Made by a program: the position numbers and the translations under genes
From: Allomesorhizobium camelthorni
GTDB lineage: Bacteria; Pseudomonadota; Alphaproteobacteria; Rhizobiales; Rhizobiaceae
Assembly (NCBI RefSeq): GCF_011045125.1
Contig: NZ_JAAKZF010000027.1
Span: 1-64,000, forward strand
Reading direction: 5' to 3'
DNA length: 64,000 bases
Part shown: positions 46,592 to 54,927 of the stretch, piece by piece
Position numbering within the stretch: the first letter of the stretch is position 1
How the letters are laid out: each line of letters begins with the position of its first letter
Notes under the pieces: model-generated
Seen by the model: only the letters and a program-made list of their open reading frames with translations
Databases searched by the model: none
Told to the model about the DNA's origin: nothing

Positions 46592-47306
46592 TGGCGCTGC
46601 GCGCCGCCCAAATCCCAGCAGACAGGTCCCAGGGGTGAAGGCTATCGACTTTGACCCACCTCCCGGAACCGGATAGCGTCACAGGGCGCTACACGCCCCT
46701 GGCAGAAGTATTCGTGTCTGGAACACTGAAGTAAGCATTTCTGGTCCGTGAAGCGGGACCTTGTGCGGCTGGGTTCCGCCGATACTGTGGGACGTGCCCT
46801 ATCCTACGGTCATCGCCGGGCAACGGTGTGGCTGTTAATTCGAGCTGCAAAGGCAGGTTATTCGCGAACTGTACGAAGTAGACAGTGAAGACCTTGCTCA
46901 TCTTGATGCCATCGAGCCGTCGGCCGGGAAATTGCGGCTATCATTCAGGCCGGCGACGGCCGCATGCGCCCCAGGGCTTTCTTCGCGAGGTCCATTGCTA
47001 TTATACGCCATCAGAGGCGCTTAATGATAACGTCGCCCGACGCTCATACAATTTGACCTGCTCGGGCGAGCGCCCATCGTCCTTCCCGTCGCCACCACTC
47101 GCCACCTCATTCCTAAGTTTAAGATCGCCTCGCAACGGATACTACTTTCGCACGATTCCGACTTATGCTTTTGGGTTGAAAGTAAGAATCCGCAAGCACC
47201 TGTAGGCGCATCTGCGATGTTATGTGCGTTTTGTCACATCCAACTTATCTTGTTAAGCTAAAGTTAGTCCTAATAATGGGATCGAAAATTGCAAATTAGG
47301 GGGAGA
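46592..47306. other. 715-bp region without a recognised gene
   Basis: Short frames exist on both strands (for example 46689-46901 on - and 46885-47205 on +), but none looks like a known protein. The last 150 bases are AT-rich and probably contain the promoter of the regulator operon that begins at 47446. Confidence 0.4.
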
Positions 47307-47426
47307 ATGAAGGTGGCCACGGGTGCGTCCGTAAGGCCACAAACATCCGACCAAGTATCAGCTCTAAAATTGGGAAGACGAGCATCTACGGCTAGCCTGG
47401 ATTCACCCCAGCACCGCCGCCGATGA
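47307..47426 (+). CDS. Possible 39-codon leader peptide upstream of the LuxR-type gene
   Basis: ATG 47307 directly follows a strong AGGGGGAGA site. It encodes MKVATGASVRPQTSDQVSAL and a Ser/Arg-rich end, and stops 19 bases before the regulator start. No homologue is recognised. The good ribosome-binding site and its position suggest a leader peptide, or simply a small protein. Low confidence. Confidence 0.3.
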   Translation: MKVATGASVRPQTSDQVSALKLGRRASTASLDSPQHRRR

Positions 47427-47445
47427 TTGCGAAGGAGTGTGTCAG

Positions 47446-48276
47446 ATGAATTCATCGCCAATGACGACAATTGCCCAGCCACGACTGGTATCCGCTGCGA
47501 ATCTCGAAGCTACGGAGTTGCCCGATGGGCCGATTCCCGTCTCTACCAGCATCTCTTTGGACAGGCAGGCGTCCCCGTCCCCAAACGACCAGCCGCTGGA
47601 GGTTGCAATCATCGACGACCGGCCGCTCCTTTGTGACTGCTTCGGCAGGAGCCTGGCCGCGGTCGAGCCCAGGCTAAACTTAAAGTACTTTGTAGATGTG
47701 GAAGCCTTTGAAGCGGCCCCTGCCGAACAGAAATCGGACGTGCGCGTCGTTCTGCTGTGCATGATTTGGTCGAAGTCGCGGGCCGACGTTCTGCTGTCGC
47801 AAATAACGCGCCTCAAATCTGCCGATCCCTCCGCCGACGTGATCGTCGTGTCGGACATCGACGATTTGGATGATGTTCTGAAGGCGATCGAGCATGGCAT
47901 GCGCGGCTATATCCCGACAAGCGACCGCTTGGCCGTGGCGGTCAAGGCCATCCAACTCGTTGCCGCAGGCGGCGTTTATATTCCTCCGAGTCTTCTTGTA
48001 TGGTCCGGTCGCCTGATCAAGGAGATGTCCCAGGCTCCGAAACAGCAGCCGCAAGCCGAGGACGCCTTCACCTCACGCCAGATGGCGGTGCTCGAGGCAG
48101 TACGGCGAGGCAAGGCCAACAAAATGATCGCGTACGAGCTCAACATGTGCGAGAGCACGGTTAAGGTGCACATAAGGAACGTCATGAAGAAGCTGAAGGC
48201 CAAAAACCGGACAGAGCTGGCGTTTATTTTCAACAATAAGATGCAGCAGGATCTTATAGTCAACAAGAGCCAATGA
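47446..48276 (+). CDS. LuxR-type regulator with an atypical receiver-like domain
   Basis: A 276-aa protein. The central receiver-like region (about residues 50-170) keeps the acidic pair (VAIIDDRPLL) but lacks the phospho-acceptor aspartate: the strand reads VVLLCMIWSKSRAD. The conserved lysine position reads GYIPTS. The C-terminal helix-turn-helix is typical LuxR/NarL: FTSRQMAVLEAVRRGKANKM, then YELNMCESTVKVHIRNVMKK (about residues 205-260). It should bind DNA but is unlikely to respond to phosphorylation. It sits just upstream of the polysaccharide locus and beside a Crp-type gene. ATG 47446 follows GAAGGAG. Confidence 0.88.
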   Translation: MNSSPMTTIAQPRLVSAANLEATELPDGPIPVSTSISLDRQASPSPNDQPLEVAIIDDRPLLCDCFGRSLAAVEPRLNLKYFVDVEAFEAAPAEQKSDVRVVLLCMIWSKSRADVLLSQITRLKSADPSADVIVVSDIDDLDDVLKAIEHGMRGYIPTSDRLAVAVKAIQLVAAGGVYIPPSLLVWSGRLIKEMSQAPKQQPQAEDAFTSRQMAVLEAVRRGKANKMIAYELNMCESTVKVHIRNVMKKLKAKNRTELAFIFNNKMQQDLIVNKSQ

Positions 48277-48413
48277 AGCTACTATGGACGCCGGAGAGGC
48301 AAAACGCCTCCGACTAACACGCGGGAAAACGTGACGTCGAATAAACCTATAGGAGAAAAAGGGGCGCATTCCTTTTGCCTTGCTAGCAAAGGTTGATTTG
48401 TTGGGGTTCAACC

Positions 48414-49172
48414 GTGAGAACAGAACCTATTGAAAGTGGGGGGGAGCGACACGAAGGTCTCATCAGCGCCGCTCCCGATAGATCTTTCGCAAATCGCACG
48501 CTCGCCAATGTGAGTTTCTTTCGGAACGTACGCGCCGCGACGGTTGCCGAGATGGACCGCCGGTGTCGATGGCTGGATCTCGAAAATGGTGCGGTGCTGA
48601 TCGACGCCGGTGAGTTTCCTGAAAAGGTCTATTTCCTCCTTCACGGCGAACTCCGCTATTCCTTGTACACCCGGTTCGGCAAGATCCTGTCGCTTCCCGC
48701 CGCGTTGCCTGGCGCGTTAATCGGCTATACGGCCCTCATGATGGACACGCCGCACCCATACTCGATCGATGCGACCAAGCGGTCGACGCTCGCCTGTATG
48801 GGCGTCCGCACCTTTCAGGATTTTATGCAGCGGGATCCCGACGTTGTGCAGGCGCTTCTCAAGACAATGATCGAACGCCAGCACATCTTGATCGAGCACA
48901 TCGAGGAACTCACGACCCTCAACGTGAGGGCGCGCATTCACAACGAACTGGCGCGCCTTTGCCGCGACAGCACGAATTCCGACGGATCAGCGGTTATCTT
49001 TCCCGTGCCGACCCATGAGGAGTTGGCCAACCGCATAGGCACTCGGCGCGAAGCCGTTTCGCGCGAACTTAGTCACCTTCAGCATACGGGGGTCGTCCTC
49101 CGCCACGAGGGCGCTTTGTTTGTGCCAGATATCGCCCGTCTGATGGACGCGGAGATGCATCTCAAGGATTGA
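48414..49172 (+). CDS. Crp/Fnr-family transcriptional regulator
   Basis: A 252-aa regulator. The N-terminal cyclic-nucleotide-binding-like fold (VLIDAGEFPEKVYFLLHGELRYSLY, here divided) lacks an obvious cAMP-contact arginine-serine pair and Fnr cysteines. The C-terminal winged helix is clear: PTHEELANRIGTRREAVSRE then LSHLQHTGVV. GTG 48414 is taken as the start. It follows the LuxR-type gene on the same strand by about 137 bases and ends 24 bases from the convergent Wzy-like gene. Its position suggests a role in controlling the polysaccharide genes, which is inferred from location only. Confidence 0.87.
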   Translation: MRTEPIESGGERHEGLISAAPDRSFANRTLANVSFFRNVRAATVAEMDRRCRWLDLENGAVLIDAGEFPEKVYFLLHGELRYSLYTRFGKILSLPAALPGALIGYTALMMDTPHPYSIDATKRSTLACMGVRTFQDFMQRDPDVVQALLKTMIERQHILIEHIEELTTLNVRARIHNELARLCRDSTNSDGSAVIFPVPTHEELANRIGTRREAVSRELSHLQHTGVVLRHEGALFVPDIARLMDAEMHLKD

Positions 49173-49195
49173 TGCGGCTGCTTCGTTGGCCGCAC

Positions 49196-50644
49196 TTACC
49201 AATGCCAAACCAGCCTCCGGCTCGAACGCGTATGGCGCCGGCGAAAGCTTTGCGCAAACCGCTCACTCTTCAGGAAATGCAGTGACAATCCGATCACTGT
49301 CGGCTGCATGATCAGCAGCAGCGCCGTGTACCAGTATCGCGCATAGATGTGCGCACTCACATTCGCCACGACGATGAACACGACGAAGCTGGCCAGGACC
49401 GCCGCTCTGCCATAAACCATAACGCCTTGCGCTCGAGCGACGTACCACAAAATGAATCCCGTAGAGCAAAACAACAGCCAACCCAGCAGCGACACCATTC
49501 CGCCCTCCACCCAGAGGAGAAGGAACGAGTTGTGGACGGGCGTTTCTTGCACGCTCCTGAGCCGAAACTGATCCGCACCGATACCGATCAGGGAAATCTG
49601 GTCGGTATTAATCGCTTCCAAGGCTTCCTGCATCAACGCGCTGCGCGACTTGAAGGTGCCCGCTTCGGACACATTGCCGGACGCGAGGGCATTCAGCACC
49701 CGTTCCTGGAACGCCGATGGAAGGTAGTCCGAGCCGCCGGCCATCAAAAACACGCCCGGAATGGCCAAGATCGGCACGATCTTCACCGTCTGACGGAGAC
49801 TGAGAGAGCATGCGAGAAACGCCAGGATGCCGGCCGACATCGCGATAATCCCGCCATTGGAACTGGTCAGCACGATTGTGGTGAGCATAATGGAAAAGAG
49901 CACGGCGCTCATTTTGAACGAAAGTTTACCGCTCAGCCGCAGCCAAAGCACGACGACGATCATCATGGCGTTTAGGCATGCCGCAGCGTTCGAGCTTCCG
50001 CTCAACGTTTCCAGGCGTCCGTTTCCCGATACGACAGGCGAGTCGGGCGTATATCCGACGAGATAGAAGGTGAGAATGCCGTGTACATCCAGTGCGATGA
50101 CGCCGGCGAGAAACACAAACAGCAGTCTGTATGCTTCCTTTTCCTTCCTGCCCAGCAGGAGATAAGGAAGCGCGATGAAGCAGAAGGAATATTGCAACAG
50201 CAGGATCACGCCGCGCCACATATCGCCTTCCACCATGCTGCTTATGTGAAGCCCTCCGACTATCAAGACGAATGATGCGATCCAAGGCCACGTCAAGACG
50301 CCGAGCGGTGCGGAAGGCAAGCGTCGCCGCAGCAGCAGAACGACCAAGGCCGCGCAAAAAAGCGCATCGCTCAGGGTGAAGAAAACGGCTTCGGCCGTCA
50401 GATCGAGAAAAGGAGAAAAGAAAACAGCCGCATAGAGCAGGAAGCGCTCGAAACTTAGCTCGCTGACACGCCTGGACGGCGAAAACCTCAATGGTCGATA
50501 GCGCGGCCCGGGCCACCTACCCTGTCCATCTCCTCCTTCTCCTGGCGGACGCCTGCCGTCGCCCGCCCCCTGATTCAGCCTCGATGGGACCAAGCCTGGG
50601 CGGGCTCCTGGCCCTGCGATGGAGAGCTTATGCGGATCGTGCAT
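49196..50644 (-). CDS. O-antigen ligase/polymerase-like membrane protein (Wzy/ExoQ-like)
   Basis: A 482-aa integral membrane protein with about 10-12 helices. A large loop before the last helices is typical of Wzy polymerases and O-antigen ligases. The loop carries TDQISLIGIGADQFR and TPVHNSFLLLWVEGG, matching the H-N-x-(F/Y) motif of the family. Its ATG shares one base with the stop codon of the aminotransferase gene (TAATG). The first 60 residues are hydrophilic and unusual, so a start further in (near SELSFERFLLYAAVFF) is possible. It probably polymerises the repeat unit of the exopolysaccharide. Confidence 0.82.
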   Translation of the reverse strand: MHDPHKLSIAGPGARPGLVPSRLNQGAGDGRRPPGEGGDGQGRWPGPRYRPLRFSPSRRVSELSFERFLLYAAVFFSPFLDLTAEAVFFTLSDALFCAALVVLLLRRRLPSAPLGVLTWPWIASFVLIVGGLHISSMVEGDMWRGVILLLQYSFCFIALPYLLLGRKEKEAYRLLFVFLAGVIALDVHGILTFYLVGYTPDSPVVSGNGRLETLSGSSNAAACLNAMMIVVVLWLRLSGKLSFKMSAVLFSIMLTTIVLTSSNGGIIAMSAGILAFLACSLSLRQTVKIVPILAIPGVFLMAGGSDYLPSAFQERVLNALASGNVSEAGTFKSRSALMQEALEAINTDQISLIGIGADQFRLRSVQETPVHNSFLLLWVEGGMVSLLGWLLFCSTGFILWYVARAQGVMVYGRAAVLASFVVFIVVANVSAHIYARYWYTALLLIMQPTVIGLSLHFLKSERFAQSFRRRHTRSSRRLVWHW

Positions 50645-52023
50645 TACTTTGCCGGTTCCGCGCGCGACAATCTCCCTCCCGATCCCCTGTGGTGTCCGTT
50701 CGCCTGCGCCAATGTTGAGGCTGGGGCACCACGTGCTTGCGGCTGCGGACCGATCTTCCCTGCATTCAGGATAATCGTTGCCGCATCTGTCTTCGGTTCC
50801 CGCCCCGCGATTTGTCGTGCCCGGATACGCACGCGCGAAGACGGACGTCTTTGAAGCTCCCGCGCGGAACCCAGAATTATGCCCCGTGCTACGGCCGCAG
50901 CGTCCGCCGTCTCCTCCTCGCTCCACGACGGATCAGTGAGAAACGCCAGACTGGTTTCGCCCAGGAGCCGCGCCGTCGGCAGGCGCTCTGCCGGCGCGAA
51001 ACCGGCATCGGTGAAGGCGCGTTCCAAATAGATCTCGGAGCAACTTCCTGAGAAGCAGGGGACGCCTGCGTTGCTGATCTTGGCTATGAGCGCGTCGCGG
51101 GCCATGCCAAGGCCAACCGGGAACGTTCCAGGACGGATGTAGGTATAGAACCTATACCAGCCATGAGTATGCGCCGGATCGAGTTGGGGCGTAAATAACA
51201 TGGGAATATCGACCAGCGTGCGCCTCCAGATTTCGGCGTTGCGGGTGCGCTGGGCGCGCCACTCGTGAAGCCGCTCCAATTGTCGGAGGCCCAACACCGC
51301 CTGAATCGACATCATCCGCCAGTTGGTGCCTACGCTTTCGTGCACCCAGCGGAAACCCGGCGCCGGGTTGGGGCGCTTCACTGTGTCATAGCACTTGCCG
51401 TGGTCCTTTATGCTCCAGGCCTTCGCCCACATCGCGTCATCGTCCATGGCGACCAGGCCACCCTCGCCGCCTGTTGTGATGATCTTGTCCTGGCAGAATG
51501 AGAACGCCGCGATGTCCCCCAAGGAGCCGACCGGACGACCGTAATATTCGGCGCCATGGGCCTGCGCGCAGTCTTCAACAACCTTGATGCCGGTGCGCTG
51601 CGCGAGTTCCATAATCGGCCCCATGTCGCATGGCCAGCCTGCCACATGCACAACGATGACTGCCTTCGTCCGCGATGTGATCTTGGGCGCGATGGTCTCG
51701 GCCGACAGGTTGCCGGAGATGGGGTCGACATCGGCGAAAACAGGTGTGGCGCCCGCGAATGGCACGCAGGCAGCCGAAGCGACGAAGCTTCGGGGCGTTA
51801 CGATTACCTCGTCGCCGGCGCCGATGCCCAGTACGCGCATGGCAAGGTCCAAGGCGACGGTGCCGTTAGCCAGCGCCACCGCGTGGCGCCTGCCGAGATA
51901 TTTGGCGTACGCCTCCTCGAACCGCCCAACATGTTCGCCTGTCCAGGCATTCACCCGGCTCGACCGTAGCACTGCGACTACTTCGTCGATCTGCTCCTCG
52001 TCGTAGATTGGCCAGCGCTTCAT
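50644..52023 (-). CDS. DegT/DnrJ/EryC1/StrS aminotransferase
   Basis: PLP-dependent sugar aminotransferase that would add an amino group to a nucleotide keto-sugar. The 459-aa protein has GTVALDLAMRVLGIGAGDEV, VVEDCAQAHGAEYYGRPVGSLGD (broken in the family as EDxAQAxGA) and the PLP lysine in FCQDKIITTGGEGG. The fold is complete by about residue 390. The remaining 65-70 residues are an extra Arg/Gly/Ala-rich tail, not typical of the family. Its stop codon overlaps the Wzy-like start by one base. It is about 20 bases downstream of the PIG-L gene. Confidence 0.9.
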   Translation of the reverse strand: MKRWPIYDEEQIDEVVAVLRSSRVNAWTGEHVGRFEEAYAKYLGRRHAVALANGTVALDLAMRVLGIGAGDEVIVTPRSFVASAACVPFAGATPVFADVDPISGNLSAETIAPKITSRTKAVIVVHVAGWPCDMGPIMELAQRTGIKVVEDCAQAHGAEYYGRPVGSLGDIAAFSFCQDKIITTGGEGGLVAMDDDAMWAKAWSIKDHGKCYDTVKRPNPAPGFRWVHESVGTNWRMMSIQAVLGLRQLERLHEWRAQRTRNAEIWRRTLVDIPMLFTPQLDPAHTHGWYRFYTYIRPGTFPVGLGMARDALIAKISNAGVPCFSGSCSEIYLERAFTDAGFAPAERLPTARLLGETSLAFLTDPSWSEEETADAAAVARGIILGSARELQRRPSSRVRIRARQIAGREPKTDAATIILNAGKIGPQPQARGAPASTLAQANGHHRGSGGRLSRAEPAK

Positions 52024-52045
52024 GGCAGAACACTCCTGGTTGAAT

Positions 52046-52726
52046 TCACATCACGTCCCGAATGAGGACAAAAGCTTCCGCGGCCGCGCGATGCACGGCA
52101 GTCCCTCTCACGATCGCCAGGGCGCGCAGCGTTTCCAGGGAGCGCTCGTGGGGAAACGAGCGCATCTGCGACCCGAACATGGCTGCGGCCTCAAGCTTGC
52201 GCTGAAGGGTTTTCTCGATGTCAATGAAAACGTTCGGCACGAAGCTCGCGGTCACGTGAGGAGCGTTCCAGTTCGTCTCGGAAACGGTCTCGTAGGCGAG
52301 AATTCTTCGAGGATAAGTGGACTGGTGCGGACGCGCGGCCACCAGCGAGGACATGAAGATCAGTTGATGGTCCATGTGCACGTCGCCGACGAACGGAATG
52401 AGCAAAGTGTCGGGACGGAGCTCGCGCACCAGGTTGCCGAGCGCGTGGTTCAGCTTCGAGTGAGGCGTCTCGAACAACTGCGCCGCCGGCAAGTCGAGCC
52501 AGTGACTTTCCCGCACCGCCAGATGGCGGTGGGCGGCGCTTGCCTCGCTCCGCACCCTGGCTATCAATTCTTCGTCGAAGGCAGGCGGTTGCCCGCGCGT
52601 CACGACGGCCACATGAACCTCACCGCCTTCGCCGGCGACGCGGGCAATAGTGCCGCCGCAGCCAAGCACCTCGTCGTCGGGATGCGGTGCGATCACCAGC
52701 CAGCGGCCAAGCATGCCCGTCGTCAT
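52046..52726 (-). CDS. PIG-L family deacetylase
   Basis: A 226-aa LmbE/PIG-L zinc deacetylase from ATG 52726 (MTTGMLGRWLVIAPHPDDEVLG). The zinc motif HPDDE and the second histidine region VHMDHQ are both present, so it should be active. Relatives remove N-acetyl groups from GlcNAc-type sugars or mycothiol precursors. It overlaps the sugar transferase gene by four bases and is followed closely by the aminotransferase gene. This places it in the pathway for an amino-sugar of the exopolysaccharide. The exact substrate is unknown. Confidence 0.88.
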   Translation of the reverse strand: MTTGMLGRWLVIAPHPDDEVLGCGGTIARVAGEGGEVHVAVVTRGQPPAFDEELIARVRSEASAAHRHLAVRESHWLDLPAAQLFETPHSKLNHALGNLVRELRPDTLLIPFVGDVHMDHQLIFMSSLVAARPHQSTYPRRILAYETVSETNWNAPHVTASFVPNVFIDIEKTLQRKLEAAAMFGSQMRSFPHERSLETLRALAIVRGTAVHRAAAEAFVLIRDVM

Positions 52727-53397
52727 GGCCGTTCCTCGGCAGCGCCCGCCTTGAAGTGGTGCATAGCGGTCCGGGCCCGCGCGAGATTGCCATCGTTCGT
52801 GTGTTCGCCCTTGAGGATCACAAGGACAGTCATGGCCAGGATGCGGCAGTCCAGCGCAAAGGAGCGGTTCCCGATATACCAAAGGTCGAGTGCGAGTTTC
52901 TCCTTGTCGGTGAGGCAGGTATTGCCGTTCACTTGGGCCCATCCGGACAGGCCTGGGAGAACCGTGCACCGAATTCGACCCAGTTCGCCAAACCCCGCGA
53001 TCGTTGCGGGAAGCAGCGGCCGAGGCCCCACGAAAGCCATGTCGCCCTTTGCAACCGCAAGCAACTGCGGCAGTTCATCGAGACGCAGGAGTCGTATGAC
53101 ACGCGTTACCGGCGTCTGACGATCTGCATCCGGAAGTAATTCATTCTGGGCGTCGCGCCTGTCATGCATGGTGCGGAACTTGCAAACCGTGAAGGGCTTC
53201 GCATCGAGTCCGCAGCGTGTCTGGCGGAACATCAAAGGACGTCCCAGGCAGGCCCAGACGAGGACTGCCGTGATCGCCAAGATCGGAAGTATGGCCACCA
53301 AAACCGCCGCCGCAGTCAGCCGGCGCAGCATGGCAGAGGCTGTCGGCTGCCGCGCTTTACCTTCAGCAATTGCCTCGGAGCCGTTCGCGAGCAGCAT
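52723..53397 (-). CDS. Sugar transferase (PglC-like phosphoglycosyl transferase)
   Basis: Initiates polysaccharide assembly by transferring a sugar-1-phosphate to undecaprenyl phosphate. The 224-aa protein is the short monotopic form. One N-terminal re-entrant membrane helix (LVAILPILAITAVLVWACLG) is followed by FRQTRCGLDAKPFTVCKFRT, the Asp-Glu pair in RLDELPQLL, GDMAFVGPRPLL and PGLSGWAQVNG. The length and lack of further membrane helices resemble Campylobacter PglC more than WcaJ. Start and stop overlap the neighbouring genes by 1-4 bases, so it belongs to the leftward operon. The sugar is probably an N-acetylated amino-sugar. Confidence 0.9.
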   Translation of the reverse strand: MLLANGSEAIAEGKARQPTASAMLRRLTAAAVLVAILPILAITAVLVWACLGRPLMFRQTRCGLDAKPFTVCKFRTMHDRRDAQNELLPDADRQTPVTRVIRLLRLDELPQLLAVAKGDMAFVGPRPLLPATIAGFGELGRIRCTVLPGLSGWAQVNGNTCLTDKEKLALDLWYIGNRSFALDCRILAMTVLVILKGEHTNDGNLARARTAMHHFKAGAAEERP

Positions 53398-54713
53398 TAT
53401 GGCACCTGCTGGAGCGCGGCTTTGGAGAGCGACGCACCCGTGCCGGTTCCCGGCTGGTCGATATAGACGAGTACAGTGTCACCGGACAGAACGGCGTCGT
53501 CCAGTGTTGCGGATTGCGTCTGAACTCGGCCGTCCATCTTCCGGCGGATCTGGTAGGCAAACTGGACTGTGTTCGTTTTACGCGCTTCCTCGGTGGCAAG
53601 GCTGCTGAGCAGCAGTATCTGCTCTTCAGTGGATCGCCGGGAGACCAGAAGCCTTTCGATCTCAGCGGTGTGGTCTTGAAGCGCTGTAAGCGCCGTGCGG
53701 GTTCGGTTGTCGGTCAGATCCAACAGTTGGCGCTGGAGATCCGCAAGTTCGCGGCGGGTTGTGGACATCTGGTTGTATATTCCTAGCAGTTGCGCTTCCT
53801 GGGCAGTGACGTCGCGCTCGACGTTCGAGAGATCGGTGAGTGTCTTAAAGCCGCGCTTGTTGAGCTCCTTCGCCCGCTCGCGCTCGCTGTGGGCGGAAAC
53901 GATCACCTGCTTTTGTTTTTGGGCGAGTTGCTCGAGGTTGGCGAGCGCCCCCTTTACCTCGGCAACCGCGTCAGTGAGTTGGTCGCGCCGTGTTTCAAAG
54001 GAGCGCTGCTCCGCGCCGAGTATCTGCCGCTCGTTCACCAGAAGGGTTTCAATCAACTGTGTGCTCGTGAGGTCGCGCGCTTTCGGAGGCATGTCGCCAG
54101 GGGAAATCTCGGCGCGGCCTGCCAACTGGGCCACAAGGCGGGCCGCTCCGACAGCTTCCCTTGCGATGTCCACTTCGATTTCGTCGAGATTACCGCGCAG
54201 CCGCGCGGTAGTTATGACACGGTCCTCACCGGTAGCGCCTCCCGCCGATTGGCCGCCCGCAAGGGCCACCGCCTGCTCAACCGTGAGAAGGGGCTGATAG
54301 GGAAATGATCCAGGCGCCTTCACGTCACCCAGAACAAAGATCGGGCGAAAGCTGACCACCGAAAGCGAGACTTGCGGGTCAATGAAAATCTTGCGCTCGA
54401 TAAATTCCGCACGCATGGCCTGGAGTGCTTCCGGCACCGTCAGGCCGGCGACCTTGAGCCCTCCGATCAAGGGCACGCTGAGTTCGCCCTCGTTCGAGAT
54501 TGCGAGTTCCACGGCCGGCAGCGTGTCGTCGATAAAATCGAAGGATACGACGTCGCCGATCGAGAGACTGTAATCGCCGGCCGCGGCGCACCAGGCCGGG
54601 TACTGCGCTCCCATGCCAAGCAAAATAGCGGCTACAACTGCAAAACAACGAGAACGCCGTTCGAACGTGCCTCGTATGTCAATCCTTGAAAGGGGCCACG
54701 CAAATGTCATCAC
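53397..54713 (-). CDS. ExoF-like polysaccharide export protein
   Basis: Outer-membrane/periplasmic polysaccharide export protein of the Wza/ExoF group. The 438-aa protein has a signal peptide (about residues 20-44). A PES domain (YSLSIGDVVSFDF ... IDPQVSLSVVSFRPIFVLGDV) is followed by an SLBB-like part (PGSFPYQPLLTVEQAVALAG). A long coiled coil lies about residues 220-370 (rich in Glu, Gln, Arg and Leu). The end (DAVLSGDTVLVYI) is typical of ExoF of Rhizobium. It starts with GTG 54713 or the next ATG and ends overlapping the sugar transferase start. It heads the leftward operon. Confidence 0.9.
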   Translation of the reverse strand: MMTFAWPLSRIDIRGTFERRSRCFAVVAAILLGMGAQYPAWCAAAGDYSLSIGDVVSFDFIDDTLPAVELAISNEGELSVPLIGGLKVAGLTVPEALQAMRAEFIERKIFIDPQVSLSVVSFRPIFVLGDVKAPGSFPYQPLLTVEQAVALAGGQSAGGATGEDRVITTARLRGNLDEIEVDIAREAVGAARLVAQLAGRAEISPGDMPPKARDLTSTQLIETLLVNERQILGAEQRSFETRRDQLTDAVAEVKGALANLEQLAQKQKQVIVSAHSERERAKELNKRGFKTLTDLSNVERDVTAQEAQLLGIYNQMSTTRRELADLQRQLLDLTDNRTRTALTALQDHTAEIERLLVSRRSTEEQILLLSSLATEEARKTNTVQFAYQIRRKMDGRVQTQSATLDDAVLSGDTVLVYIDQPGTGTGASLSKAALQQVP

Positions 54714-54927
54714 ATCCAGCCGAAGAGAACCTCGCCGGAAAGGGTAAAGCGTCTCGCGAATGCGAAAGAGTTACACTTTCGGTCGAGGCGCCTACGGCTG
54801 ACGTCGCCGCCCAATCGCCGTTCGTACAGGTTTAATCGGTCAGGAACGCTCCTATGGTCCGCTTTGATTGAATTCGGCCTTCGGTCCCGCGCAGCGCGAG
54901 CCTCGCAGGGCAGCGGAAAGTGCATCC
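54714..54927. promoter_or_regulatory. Divergent promoter region of the polysaccharide locus
   Basis: A roughly 214-bp gap between the starts of the leftward exoF-like operon and the rightward glycosyltransferase operon. Both promoters must lie here or within the adjacent coding sequence. No clear palindromic operator was found by eye. The nearby Crp- and LuxR-type regulators are candidates to bind it. Confidence 0.4.
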
